A DNA stretch of 16,828 nt from assembly GCA_022360075.1 (NCBI GenBank), contig JAKSDN010001420.1, positions 1-16,828 on the forward strand, written 5' to 3'. The notes beneath the pieces are model-generated. The model was not told the DNA's origin. It saw nothing but the letters and a program-made list of their open reading frames with translations, and did not search any database. Below are positions 6,055 to 14,627 of this stretch, one piece after another. The stretch comes from Kiloniellales bacterium (lineage in GTDB: Bacteria; Pseudomonadota; Alphaproteobacteria; Kiloniellales; JAKSDN01). The position numbers and the translations under genes are program-made. The first letter of the stretch is position 1, and every line of letters begins with the position of its first letter.

Positions 6055-8483
6055 TCCGCCGCGGTGGCGCCCGGCCTTGCCGCCGGTGGTGCCGATGCCG
6101 AATCTTCCGCGACATTGGGCCCGGGTACCGGTTGCAGGGGCAGATCCTGCGGCAGCCGGCGCCAGCGGCCTTTGCGGCGCCGGCTCTGCCGCGGCTCCGG
6201 CTCCGCCTTCGGCGGACCGGCCGTGAGCGCGAGGAACAGGATCAGATAGAGCAGGGTCGTGATTCTGGGATTGTCGATCAGGCTGCCGAACAGGCCGACC
6301 AGGAGGAAGGCGACCAGGCTGGCCAGCAGCACGACGGGAAGGTCTTGCTCGCGCAGGGTCAGGCGGCAACCCCGGAGCAAGGCGACGCCGGCGATCAGGC
6401 CGAAGGCGATCAGGCCGAGGGCGCCCTGCTCGAAGAAGATGTGGAGGTAGAGGTTCTTCACGTGCCAGGCCAAGTGGAGGATATCGCTGACCAGAAACCA
6501 ACGGTCGAGGCCTGCCGAGAAGTCGCCGTTTGCCAGCCGCTCCCAGCCGGCGGAGCCGGCCAGCGAGAACGCCCGAACCTCGATCACCGAGTCCGGCGTG
6601 CGGTTGGACAGCATGAGCGTGACCGGCCAGTAGAAGAGGCCGTCGGCGCCCAGGGCCCCCGTGTTGAAAGCGACTTCGAAGCTTTGCCAGTCCTCGTCGC
6701 TCAGCACCGAGAAGGCCTGGCCTTGGCAGCCCCGAAGTTCGCGTGGGCTCAGAATGTGCTTGTGGCAGATGCGGGCGCGCAGGCGGCCGGCCTTGTGCCG
6801 CGCGCGGGCCTCGAAGCGAAGCCGATAGTCGCGCTGGGGCTTGAGATCGATGCGCTGGATCATCTCGAAGTCGCCCCAGCCCAAGGCCAGATAGCGTGTG
6901 CCCGCCTCGCGCTTCAGGCCATAGTTCGCGATCGGCGCCTGGCCGGCCATGGTGCGGAAATAGATCCGTGGAAAGCTGCCCGTGCCCTCGCCGACGAGCC
7001 GGGCCTCCAGCGAGTCGCCCATCATGCTCCGGGTCAGGATCCAGTGGTCTCGGCGTTCGGCCAGATCCTCGTCGGCCCGCGCGAAGCGCAGACCGATGAG
7101 GAAGCCCTGAACCGCCGGAACCGTCGTGGCCAGCAAGGTGGTGGCGAAGAGGGCCAGGACGATCACGTCCTTGACGTTGCCGTCGGTGAGATAGCGCCGG
7201 GCGAAACCGGCCGCGGGGAGCGTCGCCAGGACGATCGCCGCGAGCGACACGATGCCGGCCGTCGTCGAGTCACTGTCCGACCAGCGCGATTCCGTGATGG
7301 CGTCATAGATCCCGAGGCCGAACAGAAGCCCGACGCCCAGCAATACGAGGCCCAGCAGCCGCAGTGAGTTCGCCTTGGTCAGAAAGCCGAGCAGCAGGGC
7401 GGCGGTCATGGCGACGCCGGCGAGGACCAGGGCCTGCAGGCCGCCGTGACGGAAGAGGACGATGAGGGCGAGACCGAGGCCGAGCAATACGATCCCGCCG
7501 GCCGCGAGCATGCCGCGATGCAGGATCAGGAGGGACCGAAAGCGCAGAAAAAGCGCCAGCGCGACCACGAAGAGCCCGGCGGCGAAGCCCAGGTAGAGGC
7601 CGCGCGAGAAGGTCACGGCAACGCAGTAGCCGGCCAGGCCGAAGAGGGCGATGCCGGCCAGGCGCAGGACGATCGATCGGGCGAAGAAGATGGGGTAGAG
7701 CGTGAGCGGCGCTGCAAGGGCGAGAAAGCCGTCGATCGCGGTGCCGCCCGTGTGCATGGCGGAGAAGGGGCCGGTCACGCGGTAGGCGCTGGTCAGGTCG
7801 AGCAGGCTGGCGGCGATGGCGTAGAGGTTTTCCTGGCGATAGAGGTCGCGCAGCACACCACGCTCCCAGAGGATCGCCAGACCGACGAAGGCAAGGCCCA
7901 CCATGAGGCCAGCCACGAAGAGCTCTCCGCAGGTCTTCGGATCGCGGGTCATATGGTGCCGGAGGAAGGGCCAAAGCAGCCAGGCCCAGAAGAAGCCCTT
8001 CGCGACCCGCAGCGCGTTATAGGGGCTCAGATAGCTGGTGGCCGAATTCGCGTCGATCGGCCGCAGCGGCACGACCGAAGGCAGCGTGCTGACGAGGTAG
8101 CTGGCGGCCGTCAGCCAGACCAGGACGGCCAGCCAGCGGCCAGTTCGATCTTCGCCTGTGGCTTCCGTGCGCTGCCACAGCAGCGCCACCAGGGTCGTGG
8201 CGAGCAGCAGATCGTACTCGTCGAGAAAGAAGCGCCCGCTCCAAGGCGCGAGATCGAGGATCGGCAAGGCGGCCGGAACCACGAACAGCCAGGCCCGCGG
8301 ATAGCGGCTCAGGACCAAGAGATAGACCGCGAGACCGAGCATCAGGCTCAGCCGCCCGATCGGAAAATCGAGCAAGACGACGGCGATCGGCGCGATCAGC
8401 AAGACGGCCAGAATGCGACGAGACGCCAGGCCCAGGGCTTGGGCCGCGCCGCCGCGGGGCGCTTTCTCACGAAGGACCGCCAT
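5988..8483 (-). CDS. O-antigen ligase/polymerase (WaaL/Wzy family) with carbohydrate-binding-like insert
   Basis: An 831-residue polytopic inner-membrane protein, much longer than the usual 400-450. The N-terminal half has many hydrophobic segments (from about 23 through 465) and the Wzy_C-type signature TFSRGLYLGF near 291. Residues 477-510 (HWILTRSMM ... GTGSFPRIY) match the periplasmic loop of O-antigen ligases, and KNLYLHIFFEQGALGL at 676-691 matches the conserved stretch that normally follows closely. Between them, about 512-665, is a soluble beta-rich insert ending in NGDFSAGLDRW, reminiscent of galactose-binding/CBM domains. The tail (757-831) is basic, proline-rich and probably disordered. 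It likely polymerises or transfers a lipid-linked glycan on the periplasmic side. The gene converges with the amidotransferase gene and overlaps its last 67 nt. Confidence 0.85.
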   Translation of the reverse strand: MAVLREKAPRGGAAQALGLASRRILAVLLIAPIAVVLLDFPIGRLSLMLGLAVYLLVLSRYPRAWLFVVPAALPILDLAPWSGRFFLDEYDLLLATTLVALLWQRTEATGEDRTGRWLAVLVWLTAASYLVSTLPSVVPLRPIDANSATSYLSPYNALRVAKGFFWAWLLWPFLRHHMTRDPKTCGELFVAGLMVGLAFVGLAILWERGVLRDLYRQENLYAIAASLLDLTSAYRVTGPFSAMHTGGTAIDGFLALAAPLTLYPIFFARSIVLRLAGIALFGLAGYCVAVTFSRGLYLGFAAGLFVVALALFLRFRSLLILHRGMLAAGGIVLLGLGLALIVLFRHGGLQALVLAGVAMTAALLLGFLTKANSLRLLGLVLLGVGLLFGLGIYDAITESRWSDSDSTTAGIVSLAAIVLATLPAAGFARRYLTDGNVKDVIVLALFATTLLATTVPAVQGFLIGLRFARADEDLAERRDHWILTRSMMGDSLEARLVGEGTGSFPRIYFRTMAGQAPIANYGLKREAGTRYLALGWGDFEMIQRIDLKPQRDYRLRFEARARHKAGRLRARICHKHILSPRELRGCQGQAFSVLSDEDWQSFEVAFNTGALGADGLFYWPVTLMLSNRTPDSVIEVRAFSLAGSAGWERLANGDFSAGLDRWFLVSDILHLAWHVKNLYLHIFFEQGALGLIAFGLIAGVALLRGCRLTLREQDLPVVLLASLVAFLLVGLFGSLIDNPRITTLLYLILFLALTAGPPKAEPEPRQSRRRKGRWRRLPQDLPLQPVPGPNVAEDSASAPPAARPGATAADHAKSRLRNQSSSIRKSQLRPS

Positions 8484-8629
8484 CGAGAACCACCGAAGTC
8501 GAAAGCCTACTTGTGGTATGGACCGCGACGGGCTGTCAATCGGCTAGCCGCCGGGATCTAAGCCGAGCCTTGTCGGACTGCGCTCCGCCCAGGTATGAGG
8601 GGGTACTCGCAAAGTGAGGTTTAAGTTCC
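8484..8629. other. Short divergent gap between ligase and glycosyltransferase
   Basis: A 146-bp spacer separates the leftward ligase start and the rightward glycosyltransferase start and must hold promoters for both unless transcription enters from elsewhere. TGAGG (8615-8619) is the probable ribosome site for the TTG at 8630. No clear promoter hexamers stand out. Confidence 0.4.
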
Positions 8630-9688
8630 TTGAACATTGGTCTTCTTTACGGCGTATCGACCTATCCGCCCACGACAGGCGGATCGATCCATGGCTACCA
8701 GCTGACGAGAGGCCTTGCGGAGCGAGGCCACAACCTTATGACCTGGTACCACGGCGCGGATGGTAACCCCTTTTGCCGACACTACCGTCGGCGTCAACTG
8801 CCTCAGTTCCTGGCCAAAGTAGATGTGCTCTATGTCCGAGTGGACTGGAACCTCGCGACCGTCCGTCGCATGTGGATGAAGCGGCTTCGCCTTGGAAGGT
8901 TGCCGGTTGTCTGGGAGTTGAATGGCCTGCCAGAGGAATTGTTCTACTTGGGCAGGTCCGAGGACGAGCTGCGAAAAGTGGTTGAAGAGCTCCGGTCTTA
9001 CGCTGTCCGTGTTGACGCTGCCATTGCGGTGACGGAAAAGATCGAGCGTTTTCTGGCCCAAGACGTCGGTGTCCGGCGAACCTACTGCATTCCGAATGGC
9101 AGTGATCCCAAGCTCTTTGGCCCCGGGCCCGAATCCTCCAAGAGCCTGGGACCCTTGCAGATCGTTTGGATCGGTACCTCCCGGAGCGGCTGGCACGACC
9201 TCGATACATTGCTCTCGGCGGCGCAGACCCTCGCCGCCTCGGATGCCAACGTGCTGTTTCGGATCTACGGGGATCCCTCGTTCTTGCCAAACGATCTTCC
9301 GTCGAACACTCGTGCCTGCGGGGCCGTGCCCTATTCGGAGATGGGCAGGACAATCAGCGATGCTGATGTCGGCCTGCACCTTTTCAAGCCATTGGGAGAG
9401 ATCAGGGTCGAGGGATCGCCGCTCAAGCTGTTCGACTACATGGCGAGCGGACTCGCCGTCATCGCTCAGGATGAGGGCCAAAGAGGCGCGATTATTCGAC
9501 AGCGGGAAGTGGGATTGACAACCTCAGGAGCGCCGGACGATCTCGCTCGGCAGATTTCCAAACTCGAGCAGGATCGAGACCTCTGTCGGCGTTTTGGTGA
9601 AAACGGCAGGCTTGCGGTCGAGGAATACTACAATTGGGACCGGGCGGCAGAGGAGACCGAGGCCGTGCTGCGAGGTGTGCTGAAGTAG
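8630..9688 (+). CDS. Glycosyltransferase, GT-B fold (GT4-like)
   Basis: A 352-residue retaining-type glycosyltransferase. The N-terminal Rossmann half begins MNIGLLYG with the TGGS loop (16-19) near the acceptor site. IPNGSD near 154 and WIGTSRSGWHDLDTLL near 180 mark the entry to the donor half. VEGSPLKLFDYMASG at about 260-274 is the nucleotide-sugar-binding E-x7-type motif. It should add a sugar to a lipid-linked precursor at the cytoplasmic face. The start is TTG at 8630, chosen because MNIGLL fits the family N-terminus and TGAGG lies about 10 nt upstream. G+C is visibly lower than in the flanking genes, and it reads rightward between leftward genes, which suggests separate acquisition together with the following methyltransferase. 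Sugar donor and acceptor are unknown. Confidence 0.85.
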   Translation: MNIGLLYGVSTYPPTTGGSIHGYQLTRGLAERGHNLMTWYHGADGNPFCRHYRRRQLPQFLAKVDVLYVRVDWNLATVRRMWMKRLRLGRLPVVWELNGLPEELFYLGRSEDELRKVVEELRSYAVRVDAAIAVTEKIERFLAQDVGVRRTYCIPNGSDPKLFGPGPESSKSLGPLQIVWIGTSRSGWHDLDTLLSAAQTLAASDANVLFRIYGDPSFLPNDLPSNTRACGAVPYSEMGRTISDADVGLHLFKPLGEIRVEGSPLKLFDYMASGLAVIAQDEGQRGAIIRQREVGLTTSGAPDDLARQISKLEQDRDLCRRFGENGRLAVEEYYNWDRAAEETEAVLRGVLK

Positions 9689-9957
9689 ACGCTCGGCCGT
9701 TGTTATTCGGTTAAACTCGAGTTCCTCATCTGAAGACGGCAAGCGAGTCCTACTTCGGCTCTGGCTGCTGCTTGGACCGACGCGACGAGTTGAGCCAATG
9801 CGCCCGATGCCGTGGGATGCCGGTGTACCGTTAGGGTTTGGCGACAAGCAAGGCCATGTGTTACGAAGGGATTCTATCCGCTGGTGGCCCCTGGGCGGCC
9901 GAATTCAACCCGGCTGTGACACCTCTTTTGCAAGTATTCGGCCTTGGAGATCAGGGT
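9689..9957. other. Intergenic gap within the low-GC patch
   Basis: About 270 bp separate the glycosyltransferase stop and the methyltransferase ATG. An open frame continues upstream of the methyltransferase to 9838, but it lacks family resemblance. No convincing terminator, promoter or gene remnant was found. Confidence 0.4.
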
Positions 9958-10743
9958 ATGCAACCGTTCGATGTGCGGGACTACTGGAACAAGCGACATG
10001 CCAAATCCTACGGTCCGGAAAGCGTGGGTTACATCGGTATGGGCGAGGCATACAATAGAATCGCCTATGACCTGAACGAGTACGTCTTTCAACGTGCTCT
10101 CAAGCAGTTCGGGACCGACATACAAGACAGCAGTGTCTTGGATATCGGCTCGGGTACGGGCTTCTGGCTGAACAACTGGAATCGGGCTGGTGTTGATAAG
10201 CTTGTAGGGTCCGACCTTTCGGTCGTCGCAACGGATCACCTCAAGACGAAGTTTCCAGAATTGGAAATTCTGACGATGGACGTGTCCGACCAGATTCCAG
10301 GCAACCAAGCCAACGCATTTGACATCGTTTCCGCCTTCGCTGTGTTGTATCACATCGTTGATGATCAGCGATATTCGAAGGCGCTTTCGAATATTGCCTC
10401 CGTTCTCCGTCCTGGCGGACTGTTGTTTTTGTCGGAGAACTTGATCGACGGGGAGGAAATCCGCCTTCAACATATCGTGCATCGTAGTCGACAAACGATC
10501 GAAGGGCTGCTCGCTCAAAACGGATTCGCCAAGGTGCTTGAACGACCGATGTTCGTCTTGATGAATAGCCCGGTCGATTCGCGCAGCCGCTTACTTCACC
10601 GGATTTGGGGGCTCGTGCAAAGAGCCTCTAGGTCTCGCAGTCAGAAACTTGTATTGCCCATTCTGTTCGAAATCGAGAAGGTGCTGTTGGGTCTCGTAAA
10701 GAAGGGGCCATCAACGAAGTTCTTGGTGTACAGAAAAGAATAG
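9958..10743 (+). CDS. SAM-dependent class I methyltransferase
   Basis: A 261-residue class I methyltransferase. DVRDYWNKRHAKSYG at the N-terminus is typical of methyltransferases in O-antigen/EPS loci. VLDIGSGTG at about 60-68 is motif I for S-adenosylmethionine binding, DLSVVA follows near 85, DIVSAFAVLYHI (about 122-133) is the post-motif II strand, and LRPGGLLFLSE near 150 is motif III. Likely role: methylating a sugar or glycan end, in the cytoplasm. The ATG at 9958 is preferred over 9838 because GGAGA (9946-9950) sits 7 nt before it and the family N-terminus begins there. The line 10321-10380 has 28 G+C in 60, against 43 in 60 at 5701-5760, so base composition differs sharply from neighbours. 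It converges on the next methyltransferase gene. Confidence 0.85.
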   Translation: MQPFDVRDYWNKRHAKSYGPESVGYIGMGEAYNRIAYDLNEYVFQRALKQFGTDIQDSSVLDIGSGTGFWLNNWNRAGVDKLVGSDLSVVATDHLKTKFPELEILTMDVSDQIPGNQANAFDIVSAFAVLYHIVDDQRYSKALSNIASVLRPGGLLFLSENLIDGEEIRLQHIVHRSRQTIEGLLAQNGFAKVLERPMFVLMNSPVDSRSRLLHRIWGLVQRASRSRSQKLVLPILFEIEKVLLGLVKKGPSTKFLVYRKE

Positions 10744-10748
10744 AACTT

Positions 10749-10772
10749 TGCCGTGCCTCACAGTTTACGGCA
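10749..10772. terminator. Weak hairpin between convergent methyltransferase genes
   Basis: TGCCGT (10749-10754) pairs with ACGGCA (10767-10772) around a 12-nt loop, just after the rightward methyltransferase stop and before the leftward one ends. There is only a short pyrimidine stretch (TCTTC) after it, so termination is possible but not strong. Confidence 0.3.
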
Positions 10773-10823
10773 TCTTCATCGCGGCCTTCGGGCGGCGATC
10801 AAATCCCTGTCGAGCGTCCCCTA

Positions 10824-11570
10824 CTACTCCTTGACGATGTCAAGGCAGGCCAGGTGCCCGCCGTCGTCGGCATCGACCCTGACCGGCGGATGGAGCGTCT
10901 TGCCTTCCCGCCAGAGCTTGCCTTCGAAGACTCTGTAGTATTCGGCCCCGGCGAGCTCGCCGCCGTTGCTGGTCAGCCACCGATCGACTTCGCTTTCCGA
11001 GAATAGCTGGCAAATGAACGCGTAGCTCTTGGTCTCGGCGATGTGGGGCTCCTTGTAGACGTCCGCGTAGTACTTCGTCCTGTTGTATGGGCAGGTCAGA
11101 AGGATGTGGCCGCCGGGATTGAGGAGCCCGAAGAGGTTCTTCATCGCCCTGTCGTGATCCTTGATGTGCTCCAGGACGCTCAGACAGGTGATGACGTCGA
11201 ACTTCTTGTCGATCGCCGGATCCAGGATGTTGTCGTCGAGGACGTGCCAGTGGCGGTTCCAATAGTCGGCCGTCCAGTAGTCCCGCCGGTTGTCGATGGC
11301 GGTGACGTGGAAGCCGCAGGTCGACAGCACGTGCGGCCAAGCCGTCTGGCCGGTGCCCACGTCGAGGATCGACTGCGGATAGAGCTCCGAGATCTTGCGG
11401 AAGGCAAAGCTGTACTCCAGCGGGCGCTCGTTGCGTCTCGAGGGATCGCTCCTCTGGGCCTTGACCCAGTCGAGTTCGGCCTCGCGCTCGACGTACATCC
11501 GGGCGAGGCGCTGCATGCCGGGGAGCAGGGCGCGCGCGATCGGCTTGGCTGCCGTGCGGATCAGGGACAT
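10824..11570 (-). CDS. SAM-dependent class I methyltransferase
   Basis: A 248-residue class I methyltransferase. Motif I is ILDVGTGQTAWPHV (about 68-81), followed by VTAIDN near 89, FDVITCLSVLEHI at about 124-136 (post-motif II/motif II), and LNPGGHILLTCPYN near 149 (motif III). The N-terminus has a short hydrophobic/basic region (IARALLPGM) that might contact the membrane, but no clear signal peptide. It probably methylates a glycan precursor in the cytoplasm. GGAG lies 6-7 nt upstream of the ATG at 11570. It is last in the leftward GT4-flippase-methyltransferase run, 86 bp after the flippase stop. It is not obviously related to the rightward methyltransferase beyond the fold, and its G+C matches the high-GC neighbours. 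Substrate unknown. Confidence 0.85.
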   Translation of the reverse strand: MSLIRTAAKPIARALLPGMQRLARMYVEREAELDWVKAQRSDPSRRNERPLEYSFAFRKISELYPQSILDVGTGQTAWPHVLSTCGFHVTAIDNRRDYWTADYWNRHWHVLDDNILDPAIDKKFDVITCLSVLEHIKDHDRAMKNLFGLLNPGGHILLTCPYNRTKYYADVYKEPHIAETKSYAFICQLFSESEVDRWLTSNGGELAGAEYYRVFEGKLWREGKTLHPPVRVDADDGGHLACLDIVKE

Positions 11571-11656
11571 TCAGGTCTCCGCTTCTTCAAGTCTTCGGTC
11601 CTAATAACACGAATGATCGGCGCTCGAAGGCAATCGTCGCCTTTCTCCTCGCCGCC

Positions 11657-13114
11657 CTACCCCTTGCCCTGGGCGATGGCCAGGTTCATCTGACGCAAGA
11701 TCCGCATGAGTTCCTGCTTGATGGGATGGTTCAGGGCGAAGATGGCGGCGAGCCAGGCTGGCCCTGCGCCCGCGCCGGCGATCAAGAGCTGAATCCAGAC
11801 GCTTGTCGTCGTGAGATCGAGCTGCGCGACGACGAAGAGCGGCCAAGCCAAGGCCGCCAGAGCCACGCCGGCGCTTTGCCAGACGGAGACCGCCACGTCG
11901 GTTAAAGTCAGGCCGATTGCTTGGGCGAGGAAATAGTGGATGACGGCGAAGCCGATGACGTTGGTCAGAATCTGCGCCGCAGCGACCCATTCCATACTGT
12001 AGAAGGCCGCGACCGCGACGAGCGCGATGCGGCAGCTCTGAACGATCACATTCGTCCAGAGAACCTGAGTGACCCTGCCCATCGCGACGAGCGCCGGACC
12101 ACCGAAGGTGAAGAGCGCATAGATCGCGGCGCTGACACAGAGGATCTGCGCGACCGGCACGGCCGGTCCCCACTGATCGCCGTAGAGCGCCCCGATCACC
12201 GGCCCAGCCATCAGACCCGCCACCGCATAGAACGGCCAGGCCAATGCCGTGAGCAGCGAAAGCCCGTGCAGATAGCCGGTCTTGAGGTCGGCGTGCTGTC
12301 GGTGCTGCTTGGCGAAGGCGGGCAGCAGGACGGGCCGGACCGCCGCCTCCACGCCCTCGGCGAACATCTTCGGCAGCCCGTTGCCGCGGCTGTAAAAGCC
12401 GACAGCGCTAAAGCCGAGCGTTCGGCCCATGATCAGATCCGGCGCCATGCGGCCGAGACGGCTGATGATCTGGGTCAGGCTGACGATCGAGCCGAAGCTG
12501 ACCACGCTGCGCCACTCGGAAAAGGACGGTATCAGAAAAACGTAACGCGCCTTGACCAGGAGCAGGGCTGCGATCGTCGCGAGATTGCCAGCGACCGAAC
12601 CCCAGGCCATGGAGTAATAGCTCGCGCCCGCATAGGCCAAGGCCAGGGTCGTGGCGGCCTGGACCAGCGAGCCGGTCAGGCCGACCTTGGTGAGCTGACC
12701 GAACTGCATCTCGCGTTGCAGGAACGACTGGGCCAGGGCCGCGAAGGGGATCAGCAGCGGCCCGATCGCCAGGACGCAGAGAACCCCCTGCATGTCGGGC
12801 TCGTCGTAGAACGCCGCGACGAAAGGGCTCGACAGAACCAGGAGGGCCGCGATCAGCCAAGAGATCGCCAGCGACACGCCATAGGCGGTGCGCACCCGTG
12901 CCTCCGTCAGGTCCTTTTCCTGGATGACGTAGGTGCCGACGCCGAAGTCGCGCAGCGTCTGGACCAGCGCCACGACGACGGCCGAGACCGAGAAGATGCC
13001 GATCTCTTCGGGCGTGAGCAGGCGCGAGAGCACGACCACGACGATGAAGCTCACGCCGAGGCCCATGTATCTGGTGAAGAACGAAAGCGCGAGGGAGCGC
13101 CTTACGCTAGCCAA
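11657..13114 (-). CDS. Wzx-type polysaccharide flippase (MOP superfamily)
   Basis: A 485-residue multi-span inner-membrane protein of the polysaccharide transporter branch of the MOP superfamily (Wzx/WzxC-like). It opens with SVRRSLALSFFTRY, then a first membrane span and LSRLLTPEEIGIF at about 30-42, the family hallmark. About 12 or more hydrophobic segments follow, with RGNGLPKMF and the GDQWGPAVPVAQIL stretch in the middle, also typical. It should flip undecaprenyl-linked repeat units to the periplasm for the O-antigen ligase/polymerase in this window. Start: the TTG at 13114 has GGAGA 9 nt upstream and gives family length; the longer frame from 13201 adds a non-homologous Arg-rich stretch and is rejected. 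It lies downstream of the GT4 gene, separated by about 190 bp. Confidence 0.88.
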   Translation of the reverse strand: MASVRRSLALSFFTRYMGLGVSFIVVVVLSRLLTPEEIGIFSVSAVVVALVQTLRDFGVGTYVIQEKDLTEARVRTAYGVSLAISWLIAALLVLSSPFVAAFYDEPDMQGVLCVLAIGPLLIPFAALAQSFLQREMQFGQLTKVGLTGSLVQAATTLALAYAGASYYSMAWGSVAGNLATIAALLLVKARYVFLIPSFSEWRSVVSFGSIVSLTQIISRLGRMAPDLIMGRTLGFSAVGFYSRGNGLPKMFAEGVEAAVRPVLLPAFAKQHRQHADLKTGYLHGLSLLTALAWPFYAVAGLMAGPVIGALYGDQWGPAVPVAQILCVSAAIYALFTFGGPALVAMGRVTQVLWTNVIVQSCRIALVAVAAFYSMEWVAAAQILTNVIGFAVIHYFLAQAIGLTLTDVAVSVWQSAGVALAALAWPLFVVAQLDLTTTSVWIQLLIAGAGAGPAWLAAIFALNHPIKQELMRILRQMNLAIAQGKG

Positions 13115-13220
13115 ACCCAGGCGTCTCCATGGTCGGTTCGGTCGATCGCGGCCGCCTCGATATCGGCCTTGAAGCGCGCTCTCGGACCCGCAGAGATCCA
13201 CGCGTAGGCAGCGAAAGTCG

Positions 13221-13251
13221 TTGCAATATCACCATGCCAGAACGATTGCAA
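13221..13251. promoter_or_regulatory. Inverted repeat TTGCAAT-N17-ATTGCAA upstream of flippase
   Basis: Seven-bp arms at 13221-13227 and 13245-13251 flank 17 bp, about 110 nt upstream of the flippase start. Reading the minus strand, TTGCAA (13251-13246) and TATTGC (13228-13223) are 17 nt apart, so a weak promoter or a regulator site is possible. This would allow the flippase and methyltransferase to be transcribed separately from GT4. Confidence 0.25.
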
Positions 13252-13303
13252 ACGGACCCTTAAGGCCGCAGTTCGCCGCGTCGCCGCGAGGCCGGGGAGA
13301 CGA

Positions 13304-14491
13304 TTAGTGCGCTTCGCGAGGCCCGTTCTTGAGCGATGCCCGGTAGACCTCGCAGTAGGCCCGGACCATGACGTCGGCGGAGAAACGTTCGCGTATTGTC
13401 CCGGCCAGGCTCTGGCCGAGCGCGCGCCGAAGCGCCTCGTCGTCGGCGATGCCCACGATGGCCTCCGCCAGCTTCTCGGCGTCGTCCGGATCGACGACGA
13501 CCGCGTTGCCACTCTCGCCGACGATGTCGACGAAAGCCGGTATCGCCGAGCAGACCAAGGGCAGCTCCAGCGCCGCGGCCTCCAGCAGGGCGATCGGCAG
13601 GCCTTCGCTGCGCGACGGCATCAACAGGCCAAGGCTCGACTTGGCGATGGACAGGGCGATCTGGCGCGGTTGCCGAGCGATCAGGTGAACGACGTCGCCG
13701 CATCCGAGGTCCTGGATCGCGGCCTCGTATGGCTCCCGGCTTGCGCCGTCGCCGACGATGAGCAGGTGCAGATCCGGCATGCGCGCCCGCACCGCCGGCC
13801 AGGCGGCAATGGCGCGGTCCTGTCCCTTCACCGGCCGCAGCGCCCCGAGGATCGTCACATAGCGCTGCGGAAGCTCTCGGCGCAGCGCGGTTTCTAGATC
13901 CGTTCTGTTCAGCAGCTCGGCCGGATCGATCCTTGTGGCGTTCTCGATGACCTGGATCTTCTTGCAGAAGGGAAGGGCGTCGGCGGCCCGGCGCAGTAGC
14001 GAGGGCGAGACGGCGACGACATGCTCCGCGCCCTTGAGCACTTGGCGCCAGACCCATCGGCCCAGCCAACTGCGTTCGGGATAGGCTCCGGTCTCGCTGC
14101 CATGCAGGGTGATGACGTAAGGCGGCCCGCCGAACCATCGCAGGACGGCGAAATAGATCTGATAGTACTGCAGCGTATGCAGGTGGATGACGTCGACCTT
14201 GCTCGCCCTCAGCAACTTGACCAGCCGCGCCATGTCGACGGGGAACGCCAAGACCCCCTTGAGCAGGTCGCGCAGCGAACCTTTGCTCGTGTAGGGGACG
14301 GTCAGGGGCATGACGAGGCAGCGCAGCCCTTCGATCGTCACGTCCTCGGGCGCCGGATCGCGCCAGGGCCGCGGCCTGAGATGCAAAACCTCGTGATCGG
14401 CTTTGAGCCGGTTAAGCAGCTCGAAGATCACCGCATCGACGCCGCCCTTCACGTCGGGATAGGCCAGGCTAGAGACGAAAAGGATCCTCAT
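13304..14491 (-). CDS. Glycosyltransferase family 4
   Basis: A 395-residue GT-B glycosyltransferase with the full GT4 pattern. The N-terminus is MRILFVSSLAYP with KGGVDAVIFELL (15-26, glycine-rich acceptor loop). DVIHLHTLQYY is at 100-110 and VITLHGSE at 126-133. ILGALRPVKGQDRAI near 214 opens the donor half, and SEGLPIALLEAAALE at 295-309 is the E-x7-E nucleotide-sugar site. Cytoplasmic or membrane-associated, it would extend the lipid-linked repeat unit. The ATG at 14491 gives a natural family N-terminus, though the ribosome site is weak. It is the first polysaccharide gene in the leftward run ending with the methyltransferase at 10824; 136 bp separate it from the regulator gene upstream. 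Donor sugar cannot be told from sequence. Confidence 0.88.
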   Translation of the reverse strand: MRILFVSSLAYPDVKGGVDAVIFELLNRLKADHEVLHLRPRPWRDPAPEDVTIEGLRCLVMPLTVPYTSKGSLRDLLKGVLAFPVDMARLVKLLRASKVDVIHLHTLQYYQIYFAVLRWFGGPPYVITLHGSETGAYPERSWLGRWVWRQVLKGAEHVVAVSPSLLRRAADALPFCKKIQVIENATRIDPAELLNRTDLETALRRELPQRYVTILGALRPVKGQDRAIAAWPAVRARMPDLHLLIVGDGASREPYEAAIQDLGCGDVVHLIARQPRQIALSIAKSSLGLLMPSRSEGLPIALLEAAALELPLVCSAIPAFVDIVGESGNAVVVDPDDAEKLAEAIVGIADDEALRRALGQSLAGTIRERFSADVMVRAYCEVYRASLKNGPREAH

Positions 14492-14627
14492 AGGACGTCA
14501 AGGCGTTCCCGGTGCGACTCTCGATCTCGAAGGATTGTCCATCGCATCGGCAGATCCGACAGGCGTCCCCTCTCAATTGAAACGCAAGGAAGATAGCAAG
14601 ACGGGGCGGCAGCGGTGAAGGCGCCGA

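Noticed and set aside
6051..7367. Plus-strand open frame (438 codons) opposite the ligase
   Set aside because: Gln/Ala/Glu/Gly-rich shadow composition; the membrane protein on the minus strand is clearly the real gene.
7446..8561. Plus-strand open frame (371 codons) opposite the ligase 5' half
   Set aside because: Repetitive charged composition with no domains; antisense shadow.
9838..9957. 40-residue N-terminal extension of the rightward methyltransferase
   Set aside because: No family similarity; GGAGA 7 nt before the ATG at 9958 supports the shorter form.
13115..13201. 29-residue N-terminal extension of the flippase from ATG 13201
   Set aside because: Arg-rich and unlike the family; the TTG at 13114 has a well-spaced GGAGA and gives the expected start.
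11921..13207. Plus-strand open frame (428 codons) opposite the flippase
   Set aside because: Arg/Asp/Gln-rich shadow of the membrane-protein codons; no motifs.
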